A stretch of 64,000 nucleotides of DNA from Adiantum capillus-veneris (GCA_014529385.2 CM043969.1:71760676-71824675); one strand, 5' to 3'. Positions 33,380 to 45,330 are shown, counted from the stretch's first letter. Notes: generated by a model not told the origin, from the letters alone. Numbers and translations: made by a program.

Positions 33380-34202
33380 TCATGTATCCAATAATGCGTT
33401 ATATAGTACTTTCCCATAGAGGCTATTTAGTTCAATTGGATACCGTAGAGGTGGCTCAAATTCCAATGAATCATCATCAGTGTCTTCAAAAAACGGTTCC
33501 GTGATTCCCAGATTAGTTTCTCGTTGGCGTCTAAGACGTTGTTGTCTTTCTTGAGCCTCAACTCTTGCTTGGATCTTTTTACGCTCTGCCTGTTCTTTGG
33601 CTGCTTTCTTTTCATTTTTTCTAGCACACACATTTGATCGATATCATCGCCTCTTATATCTCTTACTCTTCTTGTCTTATTTTCAATTACGGCGGATCTC
33701 TAGTGAAGAGTCACTAGATGAATCGCTACTTGTGTCTTTTGCTCCCTTGGATAGATTGTCATCTAGGGTACCACTAGGCCCTGAATGGTTTGTCCCCACA
33801 TTTGCACTAAGATTTAACTTAGATTCTTTGTCCTCAGAGTCAATTTCAATTGATGATGCTGACCCCAAATCATGTGGACTATAGTCTTGTGAGACGTTAA
33901 TGGTCCCAATGCCAGTCAAACCTTCATCTTGTAGGTCATCAAAAGCTATATGCGTTGCTTCTAGCATATTTAAAGGTACGAGTGGTGGTATTTCATCCCC
34001 CTCGACGGTTGTTACCCAGGTCGTCCCCCTGTTTCCCCAAGTGTCTATGGTTGCTGCTAGGTGGACCCAATCCACATTGTCCGACTCAATCATCCCAGAT
34101 AGTACATCCATATAAGGAGAATCTTCCCCAACATCAATGTCCACTTTACACGTGTAACAATGCTGCAATGCGGCCGAGTGAACTGTGGTGTCAGATCTAT
34201 GA
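33380..34202 (-). other. Element B acidic and basic low-complexity frames
   Basis: One frame is Lys/Glu/Gln-rich (KKAAKEQAERKKIQARVEAQ), probably coiled coil. The other is Ser/Asp-rich (DTSSDSSSDSSLE). They follow the protease part. No enzyme is recognised. Confidence 0.5.
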
Positions 34203-34838
34203 TCAATTATAAACCTGTTTCCTAGAGGATGTGCTCGACCAGTTATAAGATCCACTCAAATGAACAGAATCTTGGAACTGCAAGTAGACATGGTTTTTAG
34301 ACCAGTCATGCACCATTTTTGTTTCCCTCATGAAAGGACATCCTAAGATCATCTCAGATGCCCTAGTTTGCTTGGATAAATCCATAACAATGAAGGTAAT
34401 TCGTATTTTATGTCCAAAGACCTTGATCTTGAGATCTTCTAGCATCCCAATTGGTTTAACAATAGACCCATTGGCCGTCTTTACTAGTATGGTTGTGGTC
34501 CCAAGGTGAGGTCTTCCCATAGTTTCTCAGCAATTTTTAGTCACAATGCTAACCCCAGCGCCACCATCAAGGATTCCCTTCATAGTTAATCCCTTGGTAG
34601 TGATTGGTATGGTTGCATTGGATTCATTGCTCTCAAAGTATTGTCCCAACTTGTTAACATGTATTTCTACAACAAGGTTCTCATCTAGGTTGGGTTGTGG
34701 ATCTAAGTGTTCCTCCTCTATTAGAATCTCCCCAGCTCCATCCATCTGTGAAAATTGTGGTAGCCAAACCTTCAGTTCTCCATTGAGGAAAGCTCGAAGA
34801 GTTAAGACTAGCTTAGGGTCTTTACATAGTTTAGACAT
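34203..34838 (-). pseudogene. Element B retropepsin-like protease region (fossil)
   Basis: The segment GILDGGAGVSIVTKN has the active-site pattern of plant Tat/Athila-type retropepsins, where LDGGSGVNI-like sequence is usual. About 60 residues further, SEMILGCPFMRETKMVHDW matches the ILG(R/C)P(F/W) flap-to-C-terminal strand region. The nearby LGTTTILVKTANGSIVKPIG fits the beta strands between them. In an intact element the enzyme would process gag. This copy is broken. The same pattern is seen in the element at the right edge (63.6-63.9 kb). Confidence 0.75.
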
Positions 34839-34856
34839 AATGGTGGTTCTAGCTTT

Positions 34857-35660
34857 TTAAGACATGAAATCCATCAATTTGGCAATGTTTAACGGCACCT
34901 TTTGGGCTTCAGTCCCTTGATGTGGGGAAGATGGGATCTCCATTTCTTTGATAGGGTCAGGTAGTCCCTCTATAAACATTCTTTCCATCAAGAAGTGAGT
35001 ATGCCCACTTTCCCATGACTTTAAGTCACTGTCTTCTTGGATGACACTAGGTATGGCTAAGGGTCTATGTACTTGGTGAGGTTGTTTTTGCGTAGGGAAC
35101 ACTGTGTCTATAATCTGGATCTGCCTAGGTGCTGGTTCTAGATCCCTTTGGGTATCTTCTACCAAACTCCTTGATTGCCTAAGTTGCTTGATCTCCTTTG
35201 TAGGGTTTGGATAAGTTCCTATCTTCTTCTTGGATCTTGGCCATTGTGGCTCATGAAGATCTTCCTTGGTTGTTTCTATCTTAGTGGTCGTTTTGGTCTC
35301 CATGGTTTCACCTGAATCAGAATCCTCTTTAGTGTCGTTCATATATACGGGGTCGTCACCAGTCCCTATGTTGGTCTTTGAACTGGGGTCTGACTTTGCT
35401 ACTTTTTACGATCTCTTCCTTCGTGTTTTATTCTTTTTTTGTGATTAGGCAATTGATGCCGTGTCTCTTTCCTCAAGAATATAATTTTGTTTTTGGAGCA
35501 TCGATCGTGTGAGTACGTTTACTAGTACCACAATTATAGTTTGTGATGGCTCCTTAGTAACCTCAATCAAGTTTAATGCCGTAATCTTCGATGCATTTGG
35601 ATTATTTGGATGTTGGGCAATCAAATGATCTATGCCGCACTGATTACACATGAGTATTGG
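34857..35660 (-). other. Element B linker between gag and protease (fossil)
   Basis: Basic and acidic linker frames without a recognised domain. Confidence 0.4.
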
Positions 35661-35692
35661 CATTGTAGATGTGCTTACTTGATTGGTTTGCA

Positions 35693-37330
35693 TTAGTGTG
35701 GCATTCTTTTGTAGCCTAATAGACACTCGACTACACGATGTGAACCTCCACACTCATAGCATTGAAGAGGTGGTCTCTTAGCAGTGTAATTGATATTTTG
35801 GCCTCTTGCAGCAAGAGCAACTACTTGATAGACAGGTTTGACTTGTCCCCAATAGTCCTCCATGTAGTACAGTGGAATTTCTTCAAGCGCATCCATCCCA
35901 TAGGAAATATTAGGGTCTATATCTTCCTCACAGCCTTCCAAACAAGAAATAGATGACTCACAACCCACTTGATTCACAGAAGTGATTCTCAGATGTGGTG
36001 GTTGCGGTCCTAGCACTGGAGGTGGTAAGGGTGTTGTTTGAACAATATTTTGGGCCCTAGGGATCATGTGTTGTGATGTTTGTTCCAGAGGTGGGACCGA
36101 CATCAATGCAAGAACTCGAGGTGTGTCTGTCCATGCTAAGGTTGGTCTATTGGCCATAGTGCGTTTAAATACTATGCAATCCTTAGCTTGATGACCATAC
36201 CTCCCATACGCATTGAAATTCCCATTGAATTTTACTCTAAAAGTAGGGCATTCACATGTACTATGCGGACCATAGCATACTGAGCACCATTGTTGCTCCC
36301 TTCTTGGATACATATGATTGTTTTGCGGAGCACGATTGCCTCTAAGACTCTCTTGAATGGCCTTGGTGAGATCTGCTAAAGTCATCTCAGATATTTTTGG
36401 CTCCTTAGCAATAGTCTTTAGGATCATTGGCTGATGCCCCGATGCTTGCGAGCTAATAGATTTAGGCTCAGCAGACATTCTTTCTCCTTGAATCATTAAA
36501 TTATCCTCCAATTGGACTGCATTGGTGATGATTGCTTTCCAAGTGGTGATACCTCTAATGACTAGGCCATTGAAGATATCCTCATGTCGTAATCCCCTAA
36601 TGAATCTATCAAGCAATTGATTAATATTGAAGCGCTTATTTGGATTACAAAGAGAATTCAAATGCTTCAAGCGACTAATAAAGTCTCTCATCGACTCTCC
36701 TTCCTCTCATTGGGCTTTCTAGAGCTGAGAGGCTACACCCCAAAGCACTCCCTCTCGTATATATTCTTTCAAGAACAATCTCCTAAGACTAGTGTAAATT
36801 GTTTTTTCTTCCACCCTTAGGGCTCTATACCAATCCCTAGCCTTCCCACTTAAGGTTAGGCTTAAAGCATTACTCTTATGCAGGTCATTGTGTTCTCCTA
36901 GAGAATTGCATATTTGTTCAAACACTTCGATATGCTTTCTCACATCCCCATCCCCACTAAATTTTTGGGTGAGCTTGGCTATTTGTACTGCCTTACTTCT
37001 AGGCTCTCTATCGGGCATGTTATGCATATTCTCAGCAATAGACCGACCGGTAGCTTGAGCAAATGTTGCCAGGTCACCTAAGTGAGTAGGCACCGTGGGT
37101 GAAGGTGCTCCAAAGACTACATTTGGAGTAGGTATTGGAATTGGGCTTGGTGCATAGGAAGCCCTTGGGTTCCAAGTTTGGTACGATGTTGCGCCATGTG
37201 GTGGCCCAAAGTTCATATGTGTGGCCCTAGGCATAGCAGACATCGGATGTGACATGCTAATGCTAGCCGGTATGGTCCCATGGAAATAAGAGCTTGGGTG
37301 TTGTGTTTGTGGAATAGGTTTTTGAAACAA
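35693..37330 (-). pseudogene. Element B gag region with Cys/His knuckles (fossil)
   Basis: A Pro/His-rich start is followed by a capsid-like part (IAKLTQKFSGDGDVRKHIE, LSLTLSGKARDWYRALR, RRLFLKEYIREG), typical of Retrotrans_gag. Then come RDFISRLKHLNSLC and FIRGLRHEDIF. Two Cys-rich knuckle regions follow (CSVCYGPHSTCECP near 36.27 kb and LQCYECGGSHRVVEC near 35.73 kb). A further CNQCGIDHLIAQHP near 35.65 kb resembles a third. Multiple knuckles would suit RNA packaging. Confidence 0.8.
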
Positions 37331-38640
37331 TGGGAGGGGTACGAACTACATGAGTACGAGGACCCATAGGTGTATACGATTGGTACACACTTGTAGGTAC
37401 TATTGCAGGTATTGAGCTACCATGTAGTGGTGCTTTACTAACAAATGAGGTCCATGGCGTGTTTCTTGGCATGCCCATCATTGGGGTAGGCATGGTAGCC
37501 ATGGTTCCATCAAGGGAAAGATGAGCTAGACTTGGAAAGGTAAAGATATCACGTGTGGGCTCAGATTGCACTGAGACCCCTGTCAAAACAACATATGGAG
37601 GATCCATCGGACTTACCGAGGGAGTCTCCATTTGCGATAAGGTTGGTTGTTTAGCCTTCCTTGTATCCAAGAATCTCATGAGACCTGTTGAAGGCATGTG
37701 GATCCCCTTGTTCTATCTCTCTAGCTCAATAACCCTATGGATGACCTCACAAACTCTTTGTTGTTGATCCTCCACACTAGTAGCACCCGTTGTGGATTTT
37801 AGGACATCTAACCAACCCACGTGATAGGTGTGACCTGTGTATAGGTTGGTTAGAGTTTTTGTTTGTAGTTCGTACTTCCAGTTCTCATTTAAGAATGCTC
37901 CATCTAGGATTGAGGTGCTAGGGGTGTCTTTTGAACTAGATGCAATGTGGCTCTCTATGGGTTGACCCTTAGTGGTCGCTAATTCAAGCGCACTCAATTG
38001 CTCTCCTAGCAAGAAATTTAACATAGGGGCTTTCGCTTTTAACTCTCTTCGTTGCTCCGTCTTGCGTAAGCTTTCGATTTCCTTTTCCCTAGCCGCAATG
38101 ATATATCGCTCAACTTCTTGTACTTCGGCAAGGCTTCTACCATCAGGTAATATAACCTCAGAGGGGAATAGCTTTGAAGAGTTAGGGGGTGTAGTGATTG
38201 GAGTATTCACGTGCACACTCTTTAAGAGCATAGGGTCTACGTTGGTCATAAATGGAAAATTTACTTCCCCACCCCCTCATTTACATCGTTAGCTCCATGT
38301 TCGGAGAGTGGCTCCACTAAAGGTTTCCTTCAAGTGGCTAAGCACACTCGGTCTGGACCGTGGGCCCATGGCATGCATGTCTTGGCTTGAGCTATCAAGA
38401 TTAAGAATTGGGTAACCCTCCATGACGTCGTAGTCAGAGGAAGAGTCACTAGACGCTATATGCGGGTCTTGAGTGGTACTACCTTGGGTTCTCGCCGAGG
38501 GCCCGAAACCTAAAGTAGGTGGGTATTGAGAACTCGTGTAAGTTGAAATTCTCGCTGGTTTCTCGGCCTCTAGCACACAATCAGAGCGCAGATGCATGTG
38601 CCTTTGACACCCTACAAGCGTCGGTGAATACCCTCGAAGG
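37263..38640 (-). other. Element B N-terminal coding region before gag
   Basis: Frames here are Ser/Thr/Pro-rich (SSDSSSDYDVMEGYPILN) and partly helical (AEVQEVERYIIAAREKEIE; VGWLDVLKSTTGATSVED). They precede the capsid-like part and may be an extended gag N-terminus. No domain was recognised. Confidence 0.45.
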
Positions 38641-39360
38641 TTAGCTACCTGATTTTTTGGGCGTTTTGCATCCCGTTTTCACTCATTTTTTATGTTTTTT
38701 AATGTTTTTTTAATGTTTTTTTAATGATCGGCTTTTGGATTAGAGCGTGTGATAGCTCGAAACAAGCGTATCACTCGGGGGGTCGTGATGTGCTTTACAA
38801 CATAATGTTCGGTTACCCGAAGCTCCATTGGTCCTCAAAAAGGTCGGTTTTTACTTAGACGTGAGGCTAAAATAAGTAATTATAAAGGGTGACTCAGGCC
38901 TGAGCCTAAGCGTGGCCTTGGGCTTGGGGAATATTCTTGATCCCGGTCCTACCTTTAGTTTTTTTTGAAATTTTTTTACATTTTTTTCGGGGGGATAAGG
39001 TCACTGTGGCCACGCTACGCTGCGAGCACACACACGCCTAACCTACCTACTTACAACTAACGCATCTACTTTTACACACTAACACAATACTACAAAAACT
39101 CATTAGCTAACAAATCTACTTAGTGTACTTTACACAGAACTAACATTATAGATCTACTACCTTAATTCTAATACCTTATCAACAGAGAAAACACAGTACC
39201 TTTCAACACCTTATTAACAAAAACAGTACACTGCAGCAAAACAAAGGTCAAAAATCCTTCTCAACAAGCCACACACCTTCTTTCTCTACCTTTCTTACAT
39301 TTCATAATGCACCACAAAGCAGCATAGAGTGCTACTCGAGCTTAATGCAGGGAATTTCCC
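38641..39360 (-). other. Element B 5' leader
   Basis: Untranslated leader between the PBS and the first frames. It contains several T-rich and A-rich stretches. I see no gene. Confidence 0.5.
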
Positions 39361-39374
39361 TGGAAACGGTGCCA
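39361..39374 (-). other. Element B primer binding site
   Basis: On the minus strand, TGGCACCGTTTCCA lies a few bases inside the 5' LTR. The form resembles the TGGCGCC-type sites of Tat/Athila elements. The tRNA was not identified. Confidence 0.7.
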
Positions 39375-39378
39375 AAAA

Positions 39379-39611
39379 TATGCGCGTCTGTTGTACGTGT
39401 CAATGCAAGGGACTTGCCATACACTGTGTGCGAGCCACAAATGGCTACAAGAATACAACCAAACTAATCTAGCAAGCTCAAGAGAGAAAGGGTGTGTCAC
39501 TCACCGCCCTACGCTCACCTTCGTGGAGAATTCCTCGCCGCGAAGAAGAAGGAGCTACCGTCGTGCCGCGCTCAACCGCCGCCACCGTGCCATCATCACA
39601 ATGCTTGATCG

Positions 39612-39656
<45 letters not shown>

Positions 39657-39948
39657 TCCCTCTCATGCATACACACATACACACAAGGAGATGAAGAAGA
39701 AGAAGATGGAGATGGAGCAAGAGCACTCTTCAATTGCACAAATGAGAGAATGAGTGTTTTTTAGGTTTAGGTGACTTTTATATGAGCTCGCCCATTCACA
39801 CTCGGGTACCCATGCTTAGCCAACTAACCCTTGAATGTTCAAGTTAGAGTGCACCTCTCATCGGCGATCACTCTTACCCTTTTCCTATTGGACCGACAAT
39901 CCCGGCCCATGACTACTAGTTGAGTAGAAGTGGATGCCGGTGTTAACA
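39379..39948 (-). repeat. Element B 5' LTR
   Basis: It matches 30094-30633 but holds a (TG)n tract at about 39612-39653 where the other LTR has (CT)n. On the minus strand it starts TGTTAACACCGG. Confidence 0.9.
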
Positions 39949-40017
39949 CAAATATAAGAATGATTTCTTCTTAAGCTTTTGGGCTTGTAATATGCATAAA
40001 AGTTATTCAATCATTAT
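39949..40017 (+). repeat. Degenerate repeat family 2, middle fragment
   Basis: The short piece CAAATATAAGAATGATTTC to CAATCATTAT continues the family 2 unit between element B and the Copia copy (compare AAAGATAAGAATAATGTCC at 48.78 kb). Confidence 0.6.
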
Positions 40018-40233
40018 TGTTGGGGTGGTAAAGTCCAATGTGCCACGCCTAAGTGTTGGACGATCAGAGACTAACCGGGAACTAACACTGACCATTCATT
40101 CTACATAAAACAATAAGGACTCATAACCCTCGCACTATTGTGTTTAAAGTCCACCCAAACTTGTGTCTCCTCTCTTCTTCTCTCTTCTCCTCCATTATTG
40201 CACACACACACATGCTCTTGCACGTGCACTTCA
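40018..40233 (+). repeat. Copia 5' LTR
   Basis: TG...CA ends, with CT-rich and CA-rich stretches near the 3' end. Same family as the LTRs at 47998 and 6988. Confidence 0.9.
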
Positions 40234-40235
40234 AC

Positions 40236-40248
40236 GGGTATTAGAGCT
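40236..40248 (+). other. Copia primer binding site
   Basis: GGGTATTAGAGCT, two bases after the 5' LTR, is close to the initiator-Met site TGGTATCAGAGC. Confidence 0.7.
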
Positions 40249-40313
40249 CAAGGATTGGGAGCACCATTGGAGCTCCGATCGGGGAAGCAGGCGGAGAAGT
40301 AGCAAAAACTGCA

Positions 40314-40672
40314 ACATGTTTTTGTAGATGTGTTTTGGCCTATAAAAACGTCTTCATTGAAGCCGATTCTCGCTGTGCTTGATGGATTTTTGGTCCTCTT
40401 CAACTTTGCAAAATAAAGTTCTCTCAAAATTTTCACCTCAAAATCTTCACGAATTTTGAGATATGTCACTCAGACTACCTGTAGGTCATGAAGTACAAGC
40501 TGCAAATTTTTACAGATCTATTTTGACCTGTAAAAACAGCTGACTTCATGTCTAGTCCGACTCTACCCAACCGTTTTCACGTGGTCTACAACTTTGTAGA
40601 AGGAAGTTTTTGCAAATTTTGCACGATTTGAGAGATATTTCATTCAGATAGCAAGGTGATCTACCTTCGTCG
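40314..40672 (+). repeat. Copia leader with two diverged tandem units
   Basis: The order CTGCAA, TTTTTGTAGAT or TTTTTACAGAT, TTTTGGCCTATAAAAAC or TTTTGACCTGTAAAAAC, CTTTGCAAAA or TTTGTAGAAG, then GAGATAT, occurs twice with a period of about 180 bases. This untranslated leader repeat may be an RNA element or an old duplication. Confidence 0.6.
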
Positions 40673-41303
40673 GTTCTTCTACGTATAGGTTTTCATTGCA
40701 GACTCTTTCTGCAATTTCTGTCACATGCATATTTGATGCAAGATCTTGAGGGTTTGTTAAATCAGACAAACTACCGTACCAATTATAGAAAAGGGTGTCT
40801 GTGGTTGATGTAAGATCTTATGTGGTTAATGTATTGTGATGGAAATATGCAAAGCCTATTGTTGAGGGTCGTGGGGTAAGGTTTTGTTGAGCTGGGGGAT
40901 TCTCAAATGTGGAGATCCTTTCGGTGATAAAGGTTTTGGAGCGAGCCCCCGATATCCCCATAGTGTCGGCATCAACATAGGATGTATGTTTTTGCGGTCA
41001 GTGCAACATTAGTGTGCATCTGCTGACCCGCCGTTATTGGCATTGATGTCATCGTTATGCGTATGTGTTTGGCAGTGTTCAATCGGTCAGAGACACTCTT
41101 CTAGAGTCGGAGACACTAATGATCACAGTTCTTTGAGATTCTATCTTGCCAGTTTAGCCACTTTGAGCAACATTTTAGTCATTGCACACATTTGTTTTGG
41201 GTTCAGAAGTCAGTTTTGCAGGGGAGACTCTGTCAAAATTTTTAAGGATTTCTATCATCTTCTTTAGTGCAGCAGATCTACCACTTTTGTTCCTTGTTGA
41301 GTG

Positions 41304-41549
41304 ATGGCTTCATCATCGGAGAACTTTTTGTTAAACATTGAGAAGTTAGATGACACTAATTTCCCATTTTGGAAGGAACGAACTTACAAGGTCTTAGTAC
41401 AGAAGAAGCAAATCTGACCAATAAAGATGAAGGGGATAAAGCCTGAGGATATGGATGAGTATGATTGGAGGGAGGTGGATGAGCTTTCCAGGTCCACCAT
41501 CATGCTAACTTTGTCAAAAAATGTGTACTTCATTGTAAACATGGAAAAG
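41304..41549 (+). pseudogene. Copia gag, N-terminal part (fossil)
   Basis: The reading SSSENFLLNIEKLDDTNFPF followed by WKERTYKVLVQKK has the usual Copia gag opening, with a Leu-x-(G/D)-x-NF-x-xW-like pattern. It stops where Gypsy-C begins. Confidence 0.7.
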
Positions 41550-43058
41550 TGTCATAATAACTAATATCTAATTCTCCTAAATGATTTTCTCATGTTAAAT
41601 TGATCATTTAATATGGGGAAGTACCAGGGGAGAAAAAGATAGAATATTGGTTAATCTGGCAGACCGCGGCCACAATAAGGATCCAAAGGAGGGAAAATAG
41701 GGATCCAAAGGGGGGGCCATCTACAAAAGAGCAATGTGCAACAATGGGCTTCAAAGACCCTAAGGTTCAGCCCATTTAGACTTCCAAAATGCTAAGGTTC
41801 CAAAATTCAAAGGTTACGTCCAAATGGTCAAGCTTAGTGGAATTGGATGCTTTGTGAGTGTACACAAAAGTCTTCAAGACTCTTACATAGGAGGGGGCGA
41901 GCCCTATAAGTAGGGGATGATAGAGAAACACACACACACACACACACACTCACAGGCTCCCTTTACATCAAAGGACTTAGTGGACACATGTTAGCTCCCT
42001 AGGCCAACTGCCCACAAGGTACACTCAAATCCTATTGGATGGCCATAGAGGTGGACCAATGAGAATTAGGCTAGAGTAAATCTAGTTTACTTCATTTAAA
42101 AACATTGATAAAAGAACCAATAAGAATTAAGCTCTCTAGAGGACTATTGGACAGTCTCCCAAGGGGTCCAATGAGCATCCAACAGCCCAATGGCTTGCCT
42201 GATTCCTATTGGCCAGAAGACAAAGGGGTCCAATGAGAGTTTAGTTGCATTATTTAATTACCTAAAGCTCTCACAAAAGGGGAAAGGCGGACACATGTCA
42301 CAAGGCTATCACTTATGCTTCTCAATTTTGATTGGCTACGCTTTGCAGGGTCCAACAGGGTGCCAGCAAGAGTAATTTGCAAGAGGGGTCGACCAAGAGA
42401 GAGAGGGGGCTGATTTTGGCAAGGAATTATCACACACACACTCACACAATTTCATGTGTGAAGCAAGAAGACTCTCTCTCCATTTATCAAGCTTTAATGG
42501 AAAGCTCATTATCTACTCCAAGCTCGTGAGAAGGGAGGCCTACACCAACAACTCTTGGCTTTGTGATGCAAATCCAACCAAGAGCCAAGCTTCAATGCAT
42601 GCTCATCTCCTCTACCATGCTAATTACTAAGCTATGCTAAGCTATTATGAGTGATTATGTGAGGAGATATACTTCTTTCTCGTAAGACTACTCCTTCTTC
42701 CTCTCAATCTACTCTCATACCCTGCTAGCTCTCACCATCTTCGCAGGTGTGTGAGGTCTTGGGTCTGAGACCGTGAGGGAATTGATGTCTCCCTTGATGG
42801 GGGAAACCTATAATACAAAGCCTTGTGGAGGGGGGACCAGCTCCATGTAAATTCGGTCCTCAACTGTTATCAATAGCTTAATTTCTCTCTCTTTTGAAGT
42901 ATTGTTTATGCCTATCTAACTAGGTGTTATGCTTTTTGTTGCTCTCTCCATCCAAGCACTCTTGCTATGCTCATTTTAGGAATCTATTCTAATGAAATGC
43001 TCACTATGTATATGCTATTTTCCGCTATACACAAGTTACTGGGCCATTAAATGCTACA
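41550..43058 (+). repeat. Gypsy-C 5' LTR
   Basis: TG...CA ends. It contains nine CCAAT/ATTGG words between 42034 and 42335 and a (CA)n tract at about 41932-41949. Confidence 0.88.
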
Positions 43059-43071
43059 TTGGTATCAGAGC
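43059..43071 (+). other. Gypsy-C primer binding site (initiator Met type)
   Basis: TTGGTATCAGAGC immediately follows the LTR. Confidence 0.9.
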
Positions 43072-43445
43072 ACAAGGTTTCTCTTTTCTTGCTCAAGAAG
43101 GGAGGTCCTCAAGCGAGCTATAAATGGTTGGTATTATTAATTGCAATAAGTAGAATAGGGATTTTTTAGTCTTGTAGTGCGCTTGCCTTCGTGTAGATAA
43201 TGGGGCACCACCGTCGAGAGCTATGGTCTTAATAGTGGAGTCCTACAGGGCTTGCCTACGGCTTAACCACTATTGAGCTATTAGAAGCTTGGTAGGAGCC
43301 TGTACTATTTTGGTGTTGAAAGACCCTCTCTTCTATTCCTTGCAATTAATGATATTCGAGCCACGGGTAGAGTAGCTTGAGTGCTTTTCTAAAGAGGTAA
43401 AGAGGAGCAGCAACTAGGGCTTTAAGTGCCAAAGTACACCTAGAT

Positions 43446-44700
43446 GTTTTTAGAATGGATGACAATAGTAAAGAGAGTAAAATTAATGTTTATAGCTTTG
43501 ATTTTGCTAATGAACAGGCTACTAATGATGCCCCTATGCTTGTTAACTACCTTGTTTCTAGGCTTCAACAAGCCATGGGCAATCCATCCCTCCAAAGTGA
43601 AGTGCAAAGGTAGCTTCGTGCTCATGGGATTCCTCAAACTCCCCACCATGACGAGAGAGTACTAGGAAGCCTCCTTGTGAGACTTCCAAAAGAGGCCTCT
43701 CTCCGATTCGGGAAGAAGAAGAGTATCCATACGAAGGGCTCAAAAATTTACTTTTTGATGATGCATCTCCTTCCCAAAGAACTCAAGAGCCCCCACCAAA
43801 AAAATGGGAAAGAAGTGAGTCTTCTGCCACCTTGGCAGAGATGGATCCACGAAGATGGCAGGCAATACGCTCTCCATCACCTCCTAAACAGTGAAGATCA
43901 TCGCACACTTCTCCACACCATAATTCAAAGAGGGATGATAGAAAACAAGAGAAGAAAAAGGCGAGAAAGAGGTCACTCTCTTCTCCATCTTCTTCATCCT
44001 CTTCCTCTATGAAGAAAGTGATGGTGCAGACAAAGAGGACCAAGGCAAGAAAAAGGCGAGAAAGAGGTCACCCTCTTCTCCATGTTCCTCAAATTCTTCA
44101 TCTTCTGAAGAAAGCGATGGTGCAACTTTTGAACCATAAAAAAGAAGAGGCCATAGGAAATCCTATGCCACATGGAAGAGATCATCCAAGCTCAAGAAGT
44201 TCAAAGAGGGAGGAAAGAGCATCTCTTTTCTTACCTACATGGCACTTTTGGTGCTACATGCAAAGTCTTGGCTTTCATCCAACAATTCGATGTGGCATTC
44301 AAAGATGAGGGCTTCAAGAGTCCTCTAAGCTACGCCATGTAGCTATACATTTTCAAAAGTCCACCAAGCAATGGTGGTCTAGCCTACGGGCAAATAGTGA
44401 AGCTCCACGAACATGGAAAGCTTTAAGAGCTTCCATTATGAAGCAGTTTTTGGCCACCGATTCCAAAGACAAAGTACTTATCGAATGGTGAAGCTTGAAG
44501 CTCTCTCCCTACGAATCCATTCAGAAATATGTAGACAAGGTTTTGGACTAACATCTCAAAGCCACTGTCTTCAAAAAATGGATTTTGGAGAGCAAAAACA
44601 ACAATTTTGCTCGGGCTTAACTGAGATATGGCGTAGTATGTCAACTCCCAAAGGCCACGCACCATATCTGAGGCCATACACCATACCATGGTGGATTCAC
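43446..44700 (+). pseudogene. Gypsy-C gag region (fossil)
   Basis: Same arrangement as the Gypsy-D gag: an N-terminal part matching MNIDSFDFA-like sequence, a Lys/Arg/Ser-rich stretch, and capsid-like words shared with A and D. It is broken into several frames. Confidence 0.8.
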
Positions 44701-44859
44701 AAATCAATCTCTAGAAAGGGGCTAAGAGAAATCTTAAGCCCACACAAAACAAGGGTTCCAATGAGTCTAAGGGGAAGGACAATGTCAAAAAGCCTCCTAA
44801 GGGCAATTGCAATAACAACAAAGCTAATTAGGAGAAGGAAGTTTGCAAAGGCAAAAACA

Positions 44860-45330
44860 AACTCTCTCCTGAAGAGCTTGAGCATTATTGCAAGGATAAT
44901 CGTTGTTTCAAATGCGGCGAGCAAGGGCATGTGTATCGGGCTTGCCCCCAAAAGAACACCTGCCATGAGCCTCCTAGAGCTACCTTGGTCGAAATCCAAG
45001 AAGAGGAAGCTCACCACAAAGGATCTCCTCTATGCCATGCTTGGGAAAAGGTAAGAGAACATGATGCTTTTATTCTCTTTGACCCTGGTTCTACTAAAAA
45101 TTTCATATCCATAGAGTTGGCCACCAAGCTAGGCATCCAAGCCTATGAGATGGGAGATGTCCTACCCACTAATGGTGCCTTCAAGGGACAAGAAGCTTCA
45201 GTCACTCCCTTAATTGGGAAATTGAGGCTCCATGTCTAAATCTATGTGGACAAAGAGGACTTGATTATCTCTCCTCTCAAGCACAAGGATGTAATCCTCG
45301 GGGCACCATAGTTTGATCGCATGGTTGCCA
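44860..45330 (+). pseudogene. Gypsy-C nucleocapsid knuckle and protease region (fossil)
   Basis: CFKCGEQGHVYRACP (about 44.91 kb) is a CCHC knuckle. HDAFILFDPGSTKNFIS (about 45.06 kb) is the retropepsin active-site region, followed by IELATKLGIQAYEMGDV. Collinear with Gypsy-D. Confidence 0.85.

Larger units (their letters stand above)
30094..39948 (-). mobile_element. Element B: gag-protease LTR element without polymerase
   Basis: This is a 9.9 kb LTR element fossil on the minus strand, bounded by a perfect 5 bp duplication CAAAT (30089-30093 and 39949-39953). The LTRs are 30094-30633 and 39379-39948 and differ by roughly a tenth by eye, so it is fairly old. The PBS is TGG-type and unlike initiator Met. 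The purine tract lies inside a duplicated segment next to the 3' LTR. Parts in order are a long N-terminal coding region, a gag with several Cys/His knuckles and a retropepsin region. Then come low-complexity acidic and basic frames and a long 3' region without a recognisable domain. No RT, RNase H or integrase motif was found. It is broken into many frames (about ten breaks). The PBS style and the LDGGAGVSI-type protease recall the Tat/Athila side of Ty3/Gypsy. Confidence 0.85.

Noticed and set aside
34203-34838. Aspartic protease as a host gene
   Set aside because: The DGGAGVSI type and its place between gag and LTR make it a retroelement part.
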